NCBI RefSeq assembly: GCF_002896855.1
Contig: NZ_CP021850.1
Location: 2,071,665 to 2,135,664, forward strand
Origin: Clostridium thermosuccinogenes
Lineage (GTDB): Bacteria > Bacillota > Clostridia > Acetivibrionales > DSM-5807
DNA: 64,000 nt
Direction: 5' to 3'
In this document: positions 54,024 through 63,340 of the stretch, piece after piece
How the letters are laid out: each line of letters starts with the position of its first letter
Position numbering within the stretch: position 1 is the first letter of the stretch
Program-made: the position numbers and the translations under genes
Notes under the pieces: generated by a model
Told to the model about the DNA's origin: nothing
The model's database searches: none
What the model saw: only the letters and a program-made list of their open reading frames with translations

Positions 54024-54878
54024 CTATTTATTTTCAAATTTAAGCCTTAAAGCTTCAATAATTGCATCGTGCAAAGCTTCAGCAGCCTTTAAACGGTATT
54101 CCTGGGATTCGAGCTTGCTCCGGTCGGAAGGATTGGATATATATGCAAGTTCCGCAATCACCGCCGGTACTTCTGCAAGACGCAAGACTGCAAGCTTCGG
54201 TCTTTCAATTATGCCCCTATCACTGGTCTGCAGCTTTTCTACCATTTTTTCCTGAACCAACAGGGCCAGCTTTTCAGAATCCAGTATCTCGTCACCGTAT
54301 TTCCCTGTATTGAAATATAGAGTTTCGGAGCCATGAACTTCCGGATTGTCTTCCATACCATTTACATGAACGCTGATAAACACATCCGCACCGGCTTCAT
54401 TGGCCATGTTTATTCTGTCTTTCAGTTCTACATTTACATCCTTTTCTCTTGAGAATATTACTTTAACACCTGATTTATCCAGCAATTCACCAAGCTTCAA
54501 GGATACGTCCAGGGTTATGTTTTTTTCCTTCAATTCCTCGTAATATGTTCCATAATCATTTCCGCCATGTCCCGGGTCTATTGCTACTATCGTATTTTTT
54601 AACCATTCATTGAAATCCTTGTCGGCAGCTCCTATATTTTTGTCTTCCACATCTTTGTCCGGCTCCCTCTCTTCCGGCTGCTGGCCTTTTATATCTGTGG
54701 TATCGGACGCGTCTTTAGCACTGTTGTCTGTCAGATATGCCTTCGATGATATATCACTGTCTTTAGCACTGGTAGTCGCATATTCGGCCGAAATAACCAA
54801 CAGCACAAGAAGTACAAATATGCCTATAAGCCCAATGCGATACTTTTCATTCATGACCCTCGAAAAATTACTATACAT
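54024..54878 (-). CDS. N-acetylmuramoyl-L-alanine amidase (Amidase_3)
   Basis: A 284-residue cell wall hydrolase. An N-terminal anchor helix (residues 13-31) and an acidic linker are followed by the zinc amidase domain. Ligands are His in AIDPGHGGNDYG, Glu in ELKEKNITLDV and His in FISVHVNG, with the catalytic Glu in VIAELAYISN. It cleaves the amide bond between muramic acid and the peptide stem outside the membrane. Family members act in sporulation, germination or cell separation. The ribosome binding site is weak. Confidence 0.9.
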   Translation of the reverse strand: MYSNFSRVMNEKYRIGLIGIFVLLVLLVISAEYATTSAKDSDISSKAYLTDNSAKDASDTTDIKGQQPEEREPDKDVEDKNIGAADKDFNEWLKNTIVAIDPGHGGNDYGTYYEELKEKNITLDVSLKLGELLDKSGVKVIFSREKDVNVELKDRINMANEAGADVFISVHVNGMEDNPEVHGSETLYFNTGKYGDEILDSEKLALLVQEKMVEKLQTSDRGIIERPKLAVLRLAEVPAVIAELAYISNPSDRSKLESQEYRLKAAEALHDAIIEALRLKFENK

Positions 54879-55055
54879 TTAATCACCACTTATACAAAAA
54901 TTAAACAACTGATATCATTGCTGCCGGCACTAAAGAATTATATCTACACCTAATGGCACTAACAGGTTTTTGCAAAGGAGCAAAACACAGCCATATACCG
55001 GGATTACAGCATAATAATATAATAATATCCCTTAATAGATCAGTCAAGTTAAAGA
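54879..55055. other. Spacer before ISLre2 B
   Basis: No gene is seen; it holds the upstream region of the amidase gene. Confidence 0.4.
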
Positions 55056-55064
55056 TGTTTTACA
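55056..55064. repeat. Target duplication, left copy (ISLre2 B)
   Basis: TGTTTTACA, repeated at 56602-56610. Confidence 0.85.
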
Positions 55065-56601
55065 GGCAGTGTCAATTTGTTTTCGGTTTTTTAAAAAGCA
55101 GGTACACTCTTTATGTTTAAATAGCTTAAAAAATATAGCCGCTATTTCTTACGTTTCTAAGTGCCCGAGTTAACTGACTTACCTTTCCACGATTTAATAC
55201 TGTGATGTTATGTATCATTTCTCTAGAGGCTTTTCTGTACGCTTTTGATACCTTATCCAACACTTTCTTTTTTACTTTGTACGGAGCTTCGGTCTTTTTG
55301 ATATGCCTTATTTCTACATGCCCGCCACTACAGCAAAATGCTCTAAGCTCTGCCATAGTTTTTAGACCCTCTCGGCTCCATCCTGACGGCCTGCTGCTCA
55401 ACCGGCTGGATAATACATGGCTTACATGCCCTTCTGTATTGCTGCCCCTTGAAGCTTCCTCCTGGTATGCTACTATTCCATCCCAGTTTGTTATGATGTA
55501 ATTTCTGAAACTATCTATTTTTTCCTTAACCTTCTCATTTTCCGCACCCTTACGAAGCTCTCTGCATACCTCCTTAAGGGATTCCTTGTCTGCTTCAATT
55601 ACTGCATCCCTCAGCTTAGCACAAATAAGCTCATCTCCTCTGGATACTTCCTTTAAGGCTTTATTTAAATGATACCTATCCAATACAAACTGTGCTTTGG
55701 GCAAGTATGACAGTCCTGTTTTAATCCATGATGCTCCATCCCCATGAAGATATATTTTCTCTATTTCATCTACATCATAGGCTTCATAAATCCATTCTGC
55801 GGCTTCCTGCCACATATCGTTTATACTTTTCCCATGGCTGCTTATATGATGAATATTGATACATTTTCCCCTTTTGCCTCTACGCTTAACACCTTCATGT
55901 ATACTAATAAGAGGAACAATTGTATCTGTCCCGTCCTGTAGTGAAACATGATCCTCGTCTGCTTCCACATTCAGATACCTTACCTTATGCTTTTCCTGAG
56001 GAACCTCTACTTTAAGCCCTGTTGTCCGTCTGATTTTATTCATTACTGTCTGACGGCTTATATTCCCATCACAAACATACTGGCTGCTCTTAGAGTATGA
56101 TACTTCTGATGCGCTTTCAACTAAGGCTGCTGAAACAGAACCGGTAACTCTATCATAGCTTTCGATTCCTACTACTCTATCCAATAAGTAAGAGTATGTA
56201 CCATCTAACCTGTTCTTGTAATATCTTCTTTTAAATTCTAAACTGCCAAACTGAGTATATATTTCTCTTTTATCATCCTTATGCTCAACTACATAACCTT
56301 TTTTCTTCCTACCCGTCTTATCTTCTGCTATTGCTTCGTCCAGCCCTTCAAGGTAGGTTTTCATCATCTTTCTAAGATAACAATTAGTCTTTTCCTTAAG
56401 TTCGGTTTCCATTTCATCGAGCGTCCTTATTGCCCCTGCATTAAAGAAATCTAAAACCTCACTAATGTAATTCTCACAAATTTGTTGTATAATATTATTC
56501 ATAAGAGACCCTCCTTGGTATTTTTTTGTGTTTAGCGACTAATATTTTACCAAAAAGAGTGGTCTCTTGCTATTTTTGTCCTAAAACAATTTTACACTAA
56601 G
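55065..56601 (-). mobile_element. ISLre2-family insertion sequence, copy B
   Basis: A 1537-bp element. The inverted ends AGTGTCAATTTGTTTTCGG and AGTGTAAAATTGTTTTAGG match at most positions, and it is flanked by the 9-bp repeat TGTTTTACA. It lies 28 bases downstream of gpr. Confidence 0.92.
55126..56502 (-). CDS. ISLre2 family transposase (UPF0236)
   Basis: A 458-residue transposase with the same motif series as the copy at 38603: NVEADEDHVSLQDG, YLHGDGASWIKTGLSYL, AQFVLDRYHLNKAL and NTEGHVSHVLSSRLSSRPSGW. The frame is intact. It is clearly a different ISLre2 species by sequence. Confidence 0.93.
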   Translation of the reverse strand: MNNIIQQICENYISEVLDFFNAGAIRTLDEMETELKEKTNCYLRKMMKTYLEGLDEAIAEDKTGRKKKGYVVEHKDDKREIYTQFGSLEFKRRYYKNRLDGTYSYLLDRVVGIESYDRVTGSVSAALVESASEVSYSKSSQYVCDGNISRQTVMNKIRRTTGLKVEVPQEKHKVRYLNVEADEDHVSLQDGTDTIVPLISIHEGVKRRGKRGKCINIHHISSHGKSINDMWQEAAEWIYEAYDVDEIEKIYLHGDGASWIKTGLSYLPKAQFVLDRYHLNKALKEVSRGDELICAKLRDAVIEADKESLKEVCRELRKGAENEKVKEKIDSFRNYIITNWDGIVAYQEEASRGSNTEGHVSHVLSSRLSSRPSGWSREGLKTMAELRAFCCSGGHVEIRHIKKTEAPYKVKKKVLDKVSKAYRKASREMIHNITVLNRGKVSQLTRALRNVRNSGYIF

Positions 56602-56610
56602 TGTTTTACA
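56602..56610. repeat. Target duplication, right copy (ISLre2 B)
   Basis: TGTTTTACA, matching 55056-55064. Confidence 0.85.
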
Positions 56611-56629
56611 TGGTCCCTGTTTTATACGT

Positions 56630-57634
56630 CTAATTTACATATCTATTCACATCATTCAACGTAATGCCCTGGTGAAGCGCGATATTCAAGCCGTTGGCGA
56701 TGACTTTTGATACCCTGTCCACCAGCTCGTCTATTTCCTTTGGCGTTACTATGAGGTTACCTATATAAGGAGATAGAATCTCCCGTATCAATGAATATTT
56801 CTCTTCCCTGTCCATATCTTTTAGAGTCCTGTAAAATTGTGAATCCTGAGGTGCCTGCTTGATCATGCTGTCCAAAACAAGATCTATGGTATCATTGGCC
56901 ATAGTAGCAGCGTCAACCACCATGGGAACTCCTATGGCTATAACCGGAACCCCTAGAGTCTGCCTTGACAGCTCCATTCTTTTGTTTCCTACTCCCGAAC
57001 CGGGAGCGATTCCCGTATCTGCTATTTGTATGGTGGTGCTTACCCTTTCCATTTTCCTTGAAGCCAATGCATCTATTGCTATTATAAGGTCCGGTCTTAC
57101 CCTGTCCACTATACCCCTGACTATTTCTCCCGTCTCTATTCCTGTTATTCCCAGTACCCCGGGAGCGACGGCACAGACAGGCCTGACACCTTCATCCACC
57201 TGTTCCGGAACATATTGAAGAAGATGCCTTGTCACCATAACACTGGAAACTACCTTTGGACCCAGGGAGTCTGGAGTGACGTTCCAGTTGCCCAGTCCTA
57301 CTATAAGGATTGTGGTATCATCCCTGAGGTTAATTATGTTAACCAACTCCTTGGCCAAGGCTTTACAAGTGTTCTCATAAAGCTCCTGATCATTTTCCTT
57401 AAGCCTTGGTACTTCCAGGGTGATATAGTTGCCCATAGGCTTACCGATGGATTCTTCTCCTGCCGGTGAAGTCACCCTAACCCTTGTTATTTTTATTTCA
57501 TCATCTCCTGCATTTTCCACTTCCACACCGGAAGGTTCTCTAACCTGCTGTGCCGAACCCTTCAGTTCATTCTCCTTTATCAGTTCATGAGCCTCAATAG
57601 CAAGGTCTGTTCTTACGCTTTTTCCAGCTATCAT
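56630..57634 (-). CDS. gpr: Spore germination protease GPR
   Basis: A 334-residue protease of the A25 family. It degrades small acid-soluble proteins in the germinating spore. RTDLAIEAHEL at the start holds the zymogen propeptide region, and VGLGNWNVTPDSLGPKVV, APGVLGITGIETGEIV and DALASRKMERVSTTIQIADTGIAPGSGVGN are characteristic. Zymogen processing would occur near residues 5-15. In many genomes spoIIP follows; here ISLre2 lies directly after. It would act inside the spore core. Confidence 0.96.
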   Translation of the reverse strand: MIAGKSVRTDLAIEAHELIKENELKGSAQQVREPSGVEVENAGDDEIKITRVRVTSPAGEESIGKPMGNYITLEVPRLKENDQELYENTCKALAKELVNIINLRDDTTILIVGLGNWNVTPDSLGPKVVSSVMVTRHLLQYVPEQVDEGVRPVCAVAPGVLGITGIETGEIVRGIVDRVRPDLIIAIDALASRKMERVSTTIQIADTGIAPGSGVGNKRMELSRQTLGVPVIAIGVPMVVDAATMANDTIDLVLDSMIKQAPQDSQFYRTLKDMDREEKYSLIREILSPYIGNLIVTPKEIDELVDRVSKVIANGLNIALHQGITLNDVNRYVN

Positions 57635-57837
57635 ATACTCAACCCTTTCATTAGTTTTTATTTATTTTTTGCACATGGAAGGATTTCAATTCTGGTATTT
57701 GTCAGCTCCATTTTTATATTAATGGGCATTTTCTATGCACCGGAAAATTACATGTTTTTGAATTTACGACCATCAGTATATTAAGATAAGCAATTATTTA
57801 TATAAAAATCTAGAATTAAAGCAATAATGCAAATTGA
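57635..57837. other. Spacer upstream of gpr with a possible VanZ 5' relic
   Basis: On the plus strand this region encodes a hydrophobic stretch (ILVFVSSIFILMGIFYAPEN) in a frame different from the VanZ-like ORF, which could be the missing first helix of that gene. Confidence 0.4.
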
Positions 57838-58248
57838 CAGATAAGATATGATTTTCCATTGCCTGATTTTAAATTGACTTTCAATCTAATACCCTTAAAA
57901 ACTGTAAAAGAAATGACCATTTTTGGATTTGGCATTTTTCTGAGGCAAATTGTGGGAAATATTGTTTTATTCATCCCCATGGGCTTCTTTGCTCCTGTTT
58001 TATCAAAGAAGTTCGCTTCTTTTAAATCAATTATTGGTTTTTGCATTGTTATTTCGTCAGGGATAGAGATCATTCAAGGAGTTATAAATGTCCTGACACA
58101 GTATTATAATAGGTCTGTAGATATTGATGATTTAATTTTAAACACTTTAGGGGCAGCTATTGGATTTCTTATTTTTAAGCTTTTTAAGCCAATAGTGCAT
58201 AAGTTGTTTCCAAATCTGGTATGCTGCAATCTGACTGATAAGGTTTAG
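57838..58248 (+). CDS. VanZ-like membrane protein, probably 5'-truncated
   Basis: About 130 residues with FNLIPLKTV, GNIVLFIPMGFFAPVL, SSGIEIIQ and VDIDDLILNTLGAAIGF, all VanZ marks. Only three of the usual four to five helices remain. There is no ATG or ribosome binding site; the first possible start is a TTG at 57859. A hydrophobic stretch in another frame just upstream suggests a frameshifted, decaying gene. Confidence 0.6.
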   Translation, partial: QIRYDFPLPDFKLTFNLIPLKTVKEMTIFGFGIFLRQIVGNIVLFIPMGFFAPVLSKKFASFKSIIGFCIVISSGIEIIQGVINVLTQYYNRSVDIDDLILNTLGAAIGFLIFKLFKPIVHKLFPNLVCCNLTDKV

Positions 58249-58275
58249 ATCTTTTAACAATGGTTTCGGGCTATA

Positions 58276-59025
58276 TTACAATGTTTTACTTACTAAATGC
58301 AAAACGCAATAATCCTCTTCAACAGAAATAACTCTTTCATTATTGTATCCGTGCTTCAAAAACCAATCCAAATTCCCATTGGGAAAAGTGCCTACCTCAT
58401 CTGTAATAGCTATAATCTTAAGGTAGCCTTTTGTTTTTAAATATTTCTCCAATGCATTTAAAGGAGCAGACTTATAATCATATTCTGTGGATGAATGATA
58501 GAGACATGTTAAAAATGCTGTGTCTATATCTTTTGGAATTTTATATGGTACATTAATTGATGGAACATACTCTGCTCCGCCTAAAACTCTATTGTCTTTC
58601 ACATTAATAAAGCCAAAAATATCCTCACAATATTCAGCAAGAAACGCTCCTTTTTTATTGCATGCTTCTTTGCATTGCGTCAAAGTACAGCCCGAAGACA
58701 CTAAAGAGATATTATTATATGTTAATGGAATAATCTCACCTTTATATATTTTGGTTGCCAACGGAATAATATATGGTTTTTCAACTATTGCGCGTCCATT
58801 AAGTAAATTCTCTAATATACTTCTTTTTATAGGTCCTCTGTACCTGGTTCTACCTTCTATAACCGTCAGGAACGGAAAAAACATTTTCTGCTTCTCTGCC
58901 ATAGAAAAATCATTGGATATGTCATGCAGATAGATATCAAATTTACTGTTATATTCATTTATTAAATTTTGCATCTCATAAATAATAGGACATTGCATGC
59001 CCCAATAGTAAAAATCAATTCTCAT
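58276..59025 (-). CDS. Uncharacterised protein with thioredoxin-like N-terminus and GNAT-like end
   Basis: A 249-residue protein. The first 75 residues (RIDFYYWGMQCPIIYEMQNLINEY, SMAEKQKMFFPFLTVIEG) look like a thioredoxin-type fold with a single Cys. A middle part has six Cys (GCTLTQCKEACNKKGAFLAEYCED). The end (YLKIIAITDEVGTFPNGNLDWFLKHGYNNER) resembles the closing strand of a GNAT acetyltransferase or the YoaP group. No confident function. Confidence 0.55.
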   Translation of the reverse strand: MRIDFYYWGMQCPIIYEMQNLINEYNSKFDIYLHDISNDFSMAEKQKMFFPFLTVIEGRTRYRGPIKRSILENLLNGRAIVEKPYIIPLATKIYKGEIIPLTYNNISLVSSGCTLTQCKEACNKKGAFLAEYCEDIFGFINVKDNRVLGGAEYVPSINVPYKIPKDIDTAFLTCLYHSSTEYDYKSAPLNALEKYLKTKGYLKIIAITDEVGTFPNGNLDWFLKHGYNNERVISVEEDYCVLHLVSKTL

Positions 59026-59222
59026 ACTAACCTATCCCTTACATGTAATCATTCTTAATAAGCAAATATAACAATTGCAGGCAAAATCCATGGCAGTATT
59101 GCAAGTATTATACATCATATGTTGTCTTTAAATCAATGTAATTGCTATTTATTTCAAAATTAAGATTAATTATGATTGATGCCATTATTCGATTTAAACA
59201 TTACATAAATTATGCATATCCC
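59026..59222. other. Divergent spacer
   Basis: No gene is seen. It separates the orphan from the rpsT promoter. Confidence 0.4.
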
Positions 59223-59251
59223 TTGCATTTTAATTATATTAATGGTAAAAT
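59223..59251 (+). promoter_or_regulatory. rpsT promoter
   Basis: TTGCAT (59223-59228), 17-bp spacer, TAAAAT (59246-59251). Confidence 0.75.
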
Positions 59252-59375
59252 GTTTGATGTTAATTAACTATGCGGTTCATCTCCGATTTATTAACAGCTA
59301 TAGCAGTATAGCTTGTTATTTTTCGGTGTATGGTTATATGTTAATATCCACTTTAAATCGCAGGAGGTGAAAAAT

Positions 59376-59639
59376 TTGCCTAACATTAAGTCTGCTATAA
59401 AAAGAGTAAAAGTAGCTAAAGCCAAGACTTTAAAGAATGCAATCAGGAAGTCGGCTTTGAAGACATCCATCAGAAAGACAAAAGAAGCTATAGCCAACAA
59501 TGATCCATCGGCTAGCGAAGCATTGAAACATGCTATAAAGTTGATAGATAAAGCAGCTGCAAAAAATGTGTTACATAAGAACACCGCTGCGAGAAGAAAA
59601 TCTAAACTGATGAAAGCTTTAAATGCTGCGAGTAAATAA
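59376..59639 (+). CDS. rpsT: 30S ribosomal protein S20
   Basis: An 87-residue, Lys/Ala-rich protein that binds 16S rRNA early in assembly: PNIKSAIKRVKVAKAKTLKN, SALKTSIRKTKEAI and KNTAARRKSKLMKALN are diagnostic. The frame opens at 59313, but TTG 59376 lies 8 bases after AGGAGG and gives the normal length, so the start is TTG. A non-ATG start is common for S20 and fits autoregulation at translation. The leader between promoter and start is about 120 bases. A terminator follows directly. Confidence 0.96.
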   Translation: MPNIKSAIKRVKVAKAKTLKNAIRKSALKTSIRKTKEAIANNDPSASEALKHAIKLIDKAAAKNVLHKNTAARRKSKLMKALNAASK

Positions 59640-59640
59640 A

Positions 59641-59675
59641 AGGTACTGTCTCAAAAGAGACAGCCTTTTTATTTA
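59641..59675 (+). terminator. rpsT terminator
   Basis: AGG-TA-CTGTCTC with GAGACAG-CCT, followed by TTTTT. Confidence 0.93.
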
Positions 59676-59697
59676 TTCCGGTTTTCCTTTATTCATT

Positions 59698-59762
59698 GTA
59701 GTTTATCCTGTAATCTATCCTGTATAGTTTATCCTGGTTTTATCCAGTAGTTTATCTTATAT
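59698..59762. repeat. Drifting tandem repeat, period about 12
   Basis: Units of GTAGTTTATCCT with drift (GTAATCTATCCT, GGTTTTATCCA). It lies between convergent rpsT and holA. Confidence 0.6.
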
Positions 59763-59855
59763 GATCATTATGGTCTCAAATTTAACCGACATGAGGGTAT
59801 TCTTATAACCTTCTTTTACCCTATAGGCAGCAAGAGGGACTTGGAAAATCTTATT

Positions 59856-60923
59856 TTAAAGGTTTTCACAAAATTTTGTTATAAATAGTTCCACTGCTAT
59901 CCTGTCGTTGATTTTGCCTGTTTTGATAGCAAGATCCATCTCCAGGCTGTCGTTGATAACTTCCTTCAACCTCTCAATGGTGAATCCTTCCGCCTGCTTA
60001 AAGATTTTTCCTGAAGCATAAGGTGTAAGACCGATCTTTGAAGCAGCTTGACTTTTGGTAAGTCCGGAGGCGGTAAGAAGCTTCATTTCCATAATCTGCC
60101 TGAGCTGCCGGGTTATCATAATAAGAATTTTGGGCAAAGGCTCTTTTAGTATCAGCATATCATTCAGAAGTTTAATAGCCTTAACCGTATTTTTTTCAGC
60201 TATAGCATCGGTGAGATCAAAAATCCTCCCCTTTACGGATTTTGAGCAGATTTCTTCAATGTCTTTGCTGCTCACTTGAACCCGGTCGCCAAGATATGAG
60301 ACCAGCTTGTTTATTTCATTCAGGAGCTCTGTCATTCCCTGCTCACTATTGTCTACAAGCTGCGAAGCTGTCATCATATCAATCTCTTTATGATACGATT
60401 TCAGCACTTTTATAACCCATTTGGCGAGATCGACGGGCTTTTGCAGGGGAAACTCCACTATGAGACCATTTTTTTTCACCGCATCTACCAGTTTTACCCT
60501 CTTGTCGATTTCTTCCTCATAAAAAATCAGGCAGGTATAGGCCGGCATATTCTCTATATATAATCCAAGATCCTCATCGGGATTTTTTGCTGAGCCTTTT
60601 CCTTTTGTTTTGGTACTTCCGGCATCCTGTTTTTTGCTTGCTTTGAAAAGGCCTGAGTTTTTGACCAGCACTATTTTCCTTTCAGAAAAGACAGGCATGG
60701 TCTCACAAGCCTCGATAATTTTAGACTGCTCACACTTACCTTCAATAACGATTTTATTAAGCTGTTCCATTTCCTTGGAAAGCAGCAAATTTTCTATGCT
60801 GCCCAGATAATACTTTTTTAGATATTCTTCAGGGCCATAAAATATATATGCTTTTCTTATTTTATTGTTTTTTATATCCGCTTTCAGTTCTTCAATGCTG
60901 TTTTTTTCTTCCTTGGCTCTCAT
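59856..60923 (-). CDS. holA: DNA polymerase III, delta subunit
   Basis: A 355-residue clamp-loader subunit that opens the beta clamp. It has KAYIFYGPEEYLKKYYL at the start, FSERKIVLVKNSGLF, LPKILIMITRQLRQIMEMK and a final ELFITKFC. A Lys/Gly-rich insert (about residues 95-115) interrupts domain I. Its ATG overlaps the comEC stop by 4 bases, so the two genes are coupled. It converges with rpsT, an arrangement common in Firmicutes. Confidence 0.93.
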   Translation of the reverse strand: MRAKEEKNSIEELKADIKNNKIRKAYIFYGPEEYLKKYYLGSIENLLLSKEMEQLNKIVIEGKCEQSKIIEACETMPVFSERKIVLVKNSGLFKASKKQDAGSTKTKGKGSAKNPDEDLGLYIENMPAYTCLIFYEEEIDKRVKLVDAVKKNGLIVEFPLQKPVDLAKWVIKVLKSYHKEIDMMTASQLVDNSEQGMTELLNEINKLVSYLGDRVQVSSKDIEEICSKSVKGRIFDLTDAIAEKNTVKAIKLLNDMLILKEPLPKILIMITRQLRQIMEMKLLTASGLTKSQAASKIGLTPYASGKIFKQAEGFTIERLKEVINDSLEMDLAIKTGKINDRIAVELFITKFCENL

Positions 60924-63283
60924 TCTTTCACCTTTATAAAACCTTTTATATCTATACTCTTACCGTCAGATTTCAGGATTATGGCTCCTCTTTCGTCGGT
61001 CCTGAATATCTTGACACCGTTATTTTCAAGCTCTTCCAGAACACGCTCCGAAGGATGCCCGAAATTGTTCTTTCCAACGCTTATAACCGCTGCCTTGGGT
61101 TTTACTGCTTCCAGAAACTCTTCAGTTGTTGAAGTATTGGAACCGTGATGGGCCACTTTCAAAACGTCGGCCGTCACGTCCGCTTTGCTTTCCACCAGCA
61201 GCTCTTCTGCTTCCTTTTCTATATCTCCGGTAAAAAGTATGCTGGTATTGCCATAATTCAATTTTAGCACTAAAGATAGATTATTTAAAGCCGATTCGGT
61301 TATTGAGATATTTTTATCCGGGTGCAGCGTGCTGAAATAGGTATTTTTATCAAGCCATATCTCATCTCCCTTATCACATGCTTCCACATTTATTCCCCTG
61401 GCTTTTGAAATTGAAATCAGCAAACCCAGCTCTTTTTTGTCAGGGCAATCAGGTATTATTAGATTGTCCACGTTAAACTCCTTCAACACAGGAATCAAAC
61501 CCTGTATATGGTCATCATGCCCATGGGAAGCCACCACCGCATCCAGCTTTGTCACCCCGTAATCCAATAAAAACGGTATAATTGTGGTTTCTCCGATATT
61601 GCTTTCGTTGCTGCCCGGTTTGCTGCTGCTCCCGCCTCCGTCAATCAGTACCGTAGCTCCACCGCTTGTTTTTATAAAAGCCGAATCCCCCTGCCCCACA
61701 TCAGTAAATACCACCTCCAGCTTTCCGGGCAAAGAAATAAAGATCAGGCAGACGGCAAGAATGCAGCCGAAAGCGGCCAGATAGTGCTTAAACTTAAGAT
61801 TAAGTTTAAACCACTCCCTGAACTTGAAAATATAAAGAAGGAAAAGATAATACAGCACTATAAGGGGAAGAGGCGGAGTAACCACTCTTATAGTGGCAAA
61901 GGGCAGCTGGGTGGATAATTGGCAGACATATAATATGAAGGAGAGAAAAACCGTATTGACATAACCTAGCAGCTTCGAGCATACGATGTTTATCTGCCCC
62001 AGCGCAGCCATGGCAAATCCAAGGATTGTTATTATCTCGGTAATAGGAACTACCAGTATATTTGTCAGCAGCGATATTAGTGATATTTTATTAAAGTAAT
62101 ATACGGTTATTGGAAGTACGCCAATTTGAGCCGCCAAAGTTGCAGACAGCACATCGGATATGAAGTTGGGCAAATGCAGACGGTCGATTTTAGCCTTTAT
62201 CCCCTTGTTGAACAGTACGAGGGAAAGGGTAGCACCGAAAGAAAGCTGGAATCCGATGTCAAACAAGGTATTAGGATTATAAAGGAGAAGCAGTATAGCT
62301 GCCAGGGATATGCCGGTGAATATATCCGAATCCCTTCTCAATATCTGACCTACCAGCACTGTAACCGCCATTATAACGGCTCTCAGCACCGACGGTGAAA
62401 AGCCTGTCACATAAACAAATATCACCAGCACAGCTATCACTATGCTGTTTGCCATCCTCTGCCTCATCCCAAGCCTTTTAAAAACAAACAGCAAAGGCAT
62501 GACGATAAAGGCTACATTAGCTCCGGAAACTGCCATGATATGGGTCAGCCCTGCATCGCTGAAAGCTCCCTGCACCGTTTTGTCCAGGCCTCCCCTGTAT
62601 CCAATCAGCATACCGTTAAGCAGCCCGGCCTGCTGCGGAGGCAGGCTCTTTTCAATTGTGCCGATAATGCGGTTTCTAAGTGCCATTCCCACCATGGCAA
62701 ACCTGGAAATGTGCTTTCCACTACCTTCTTTAATATTATTGCCGGTGGCATAGATAGTTGCCGAAACGCCCGACTGAGCCAGGTATTTTCTATAGTCAAA
62801 ACCTCCGGGGTTCCTCTTTCCTTTTGGCATATTGAGGCGGCCGCTTACTTCTATTTGCCTCCCATAATCCAGCAGCTTGTTTTCCGGGCTGTTCAATGTA
62901 TTGAGGAGCACCTTGCCGGATACTTTCTTTTCCTTATGATCGGTTTTAATGCTTACAGTTTTTATTATATAGCTGACCCTTGAATCCCTTATATCAGGCT
63001 CGGTAATTATGTATCCGGAAATGGTAACCTGACAGCCGGAAAATTCCTTGAATTTTTCTTCATTGGAATTATTGATGTACAGGTATTCAAAAGCGCCGAG
63101 CGAGTAAAAAATCAAGGCACCAATCATAACGTTTGCTGCTGTGGCATGCCGGGAACTGGCCAGTATGAAGATGAAGGACAGAACTGCTATTGATGCTGCG
63201 GCGATTAGGAAAGAATTGCTTAAATAAGCCACTACAATTCCAGCAATAAGTGCAACTGAAAGCAAAGACAATGGCCTTTTCAC
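60920..63283 (-). CDS. comEC: ComEC/Rec2 DNA-uptake channel protein
   Basis: A 787-residue membrane protein. An N-terminal DUF4131-type domain with an OB-like part is followed by the Competence domain (GLLNGMLIGYRGGL, TDAGLTHIMAVSGANVAFI-like segment with ten or more helices) and a C-terminal metallo-beta-lactamase-like domain (FTDVGQGDSAFIKT, VASHGHDDHIQGLIPVL, LKVAHHGSNTS, GHPSERV). It transports single-stranded DNA into the cytoplasm during transformation. Clostridia often keep it without clear competence. It is upstream of holA with overlapping codons. Confidence 0.94.
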   Translation of the reverse strand: MKRPLSLLSVALIAGIVVAYLSNSFLIAAASIAVLSFIFILASSRHATAANVMIGALIFYSLGAFEYLYINNSNEEKFKEFSGCQVTISGYIITEPDIRDSRVSYIIKTVSIKTDHKEKKVSGKVLLNTLNSPENKLLDYGRQIEVSGRLNMPKGKRNPGGFDYRKYLAQSGVSATIYATGNNIKEGSGKHISRFAMVGMALRNRIIGTIEKSLPPQQAGLLNGMLIGYRGGLDKTVQGAFSDAGLTHIMAVSGANVAFIVMPLLFVFKRLGMRQRMANSIVIAVLVIFVYVTGFSPSVLRAVIMAVTVLVGQILRRDSDIFTGISLAAILLLLYNPNTLFDIGFQLSFGATLSLVLFNKGIKAKIDRLHLPNFISDVLSATLAAQIGVLPITVYYFNKISLISLLTNILVVPITEIITILGFAMAALGQINIVCSKLLGYVNTVFLSFILYVCQLSTQLPFATIRVVTPPLPLIVLYYLFLLYIFKFREWFKLNLKFKHYLAAFGCILAVCLIFISLPGKLEVVFTDVGQGDSAFIKTSGGATVLIDGGGSSSKPGSNESNIGETTIIPFLLDYGVTKLDAVVASHGHDDHIQGLIPVLKEFNVDNLIIPDCPDKKELGLLISISKARGINVEACDKGDEIWLDKNTYFSTLHPDKNISITESALNNLSLVLKLNYGNTSILFTGDIEKEAEELLVESKADVTADVLKVAHHGSNTSTTEEFLEAVKPKAAVISVGKNNFGHPSERVLEELENNGVKIFRTDERGAIILKSDGKSIDIKGFIKVKE

Positions 63284-63298
63284 ATACCACCTCTATAA

Positions 63299-63326
63299 CA
63301 AAAAGCGCTTCCAAAAAAGAAGCGCC
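63299..63326 (-). terminator. Terminator of the NlpC/P60 gene
   Basis: Minus strand GCGCTTC/GAAGCGC stem with a T-rich loop, followed by TTTTTG. Confidence 0.85.
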
Positions 63327-63340
63327 TAAGTCCAATATGA

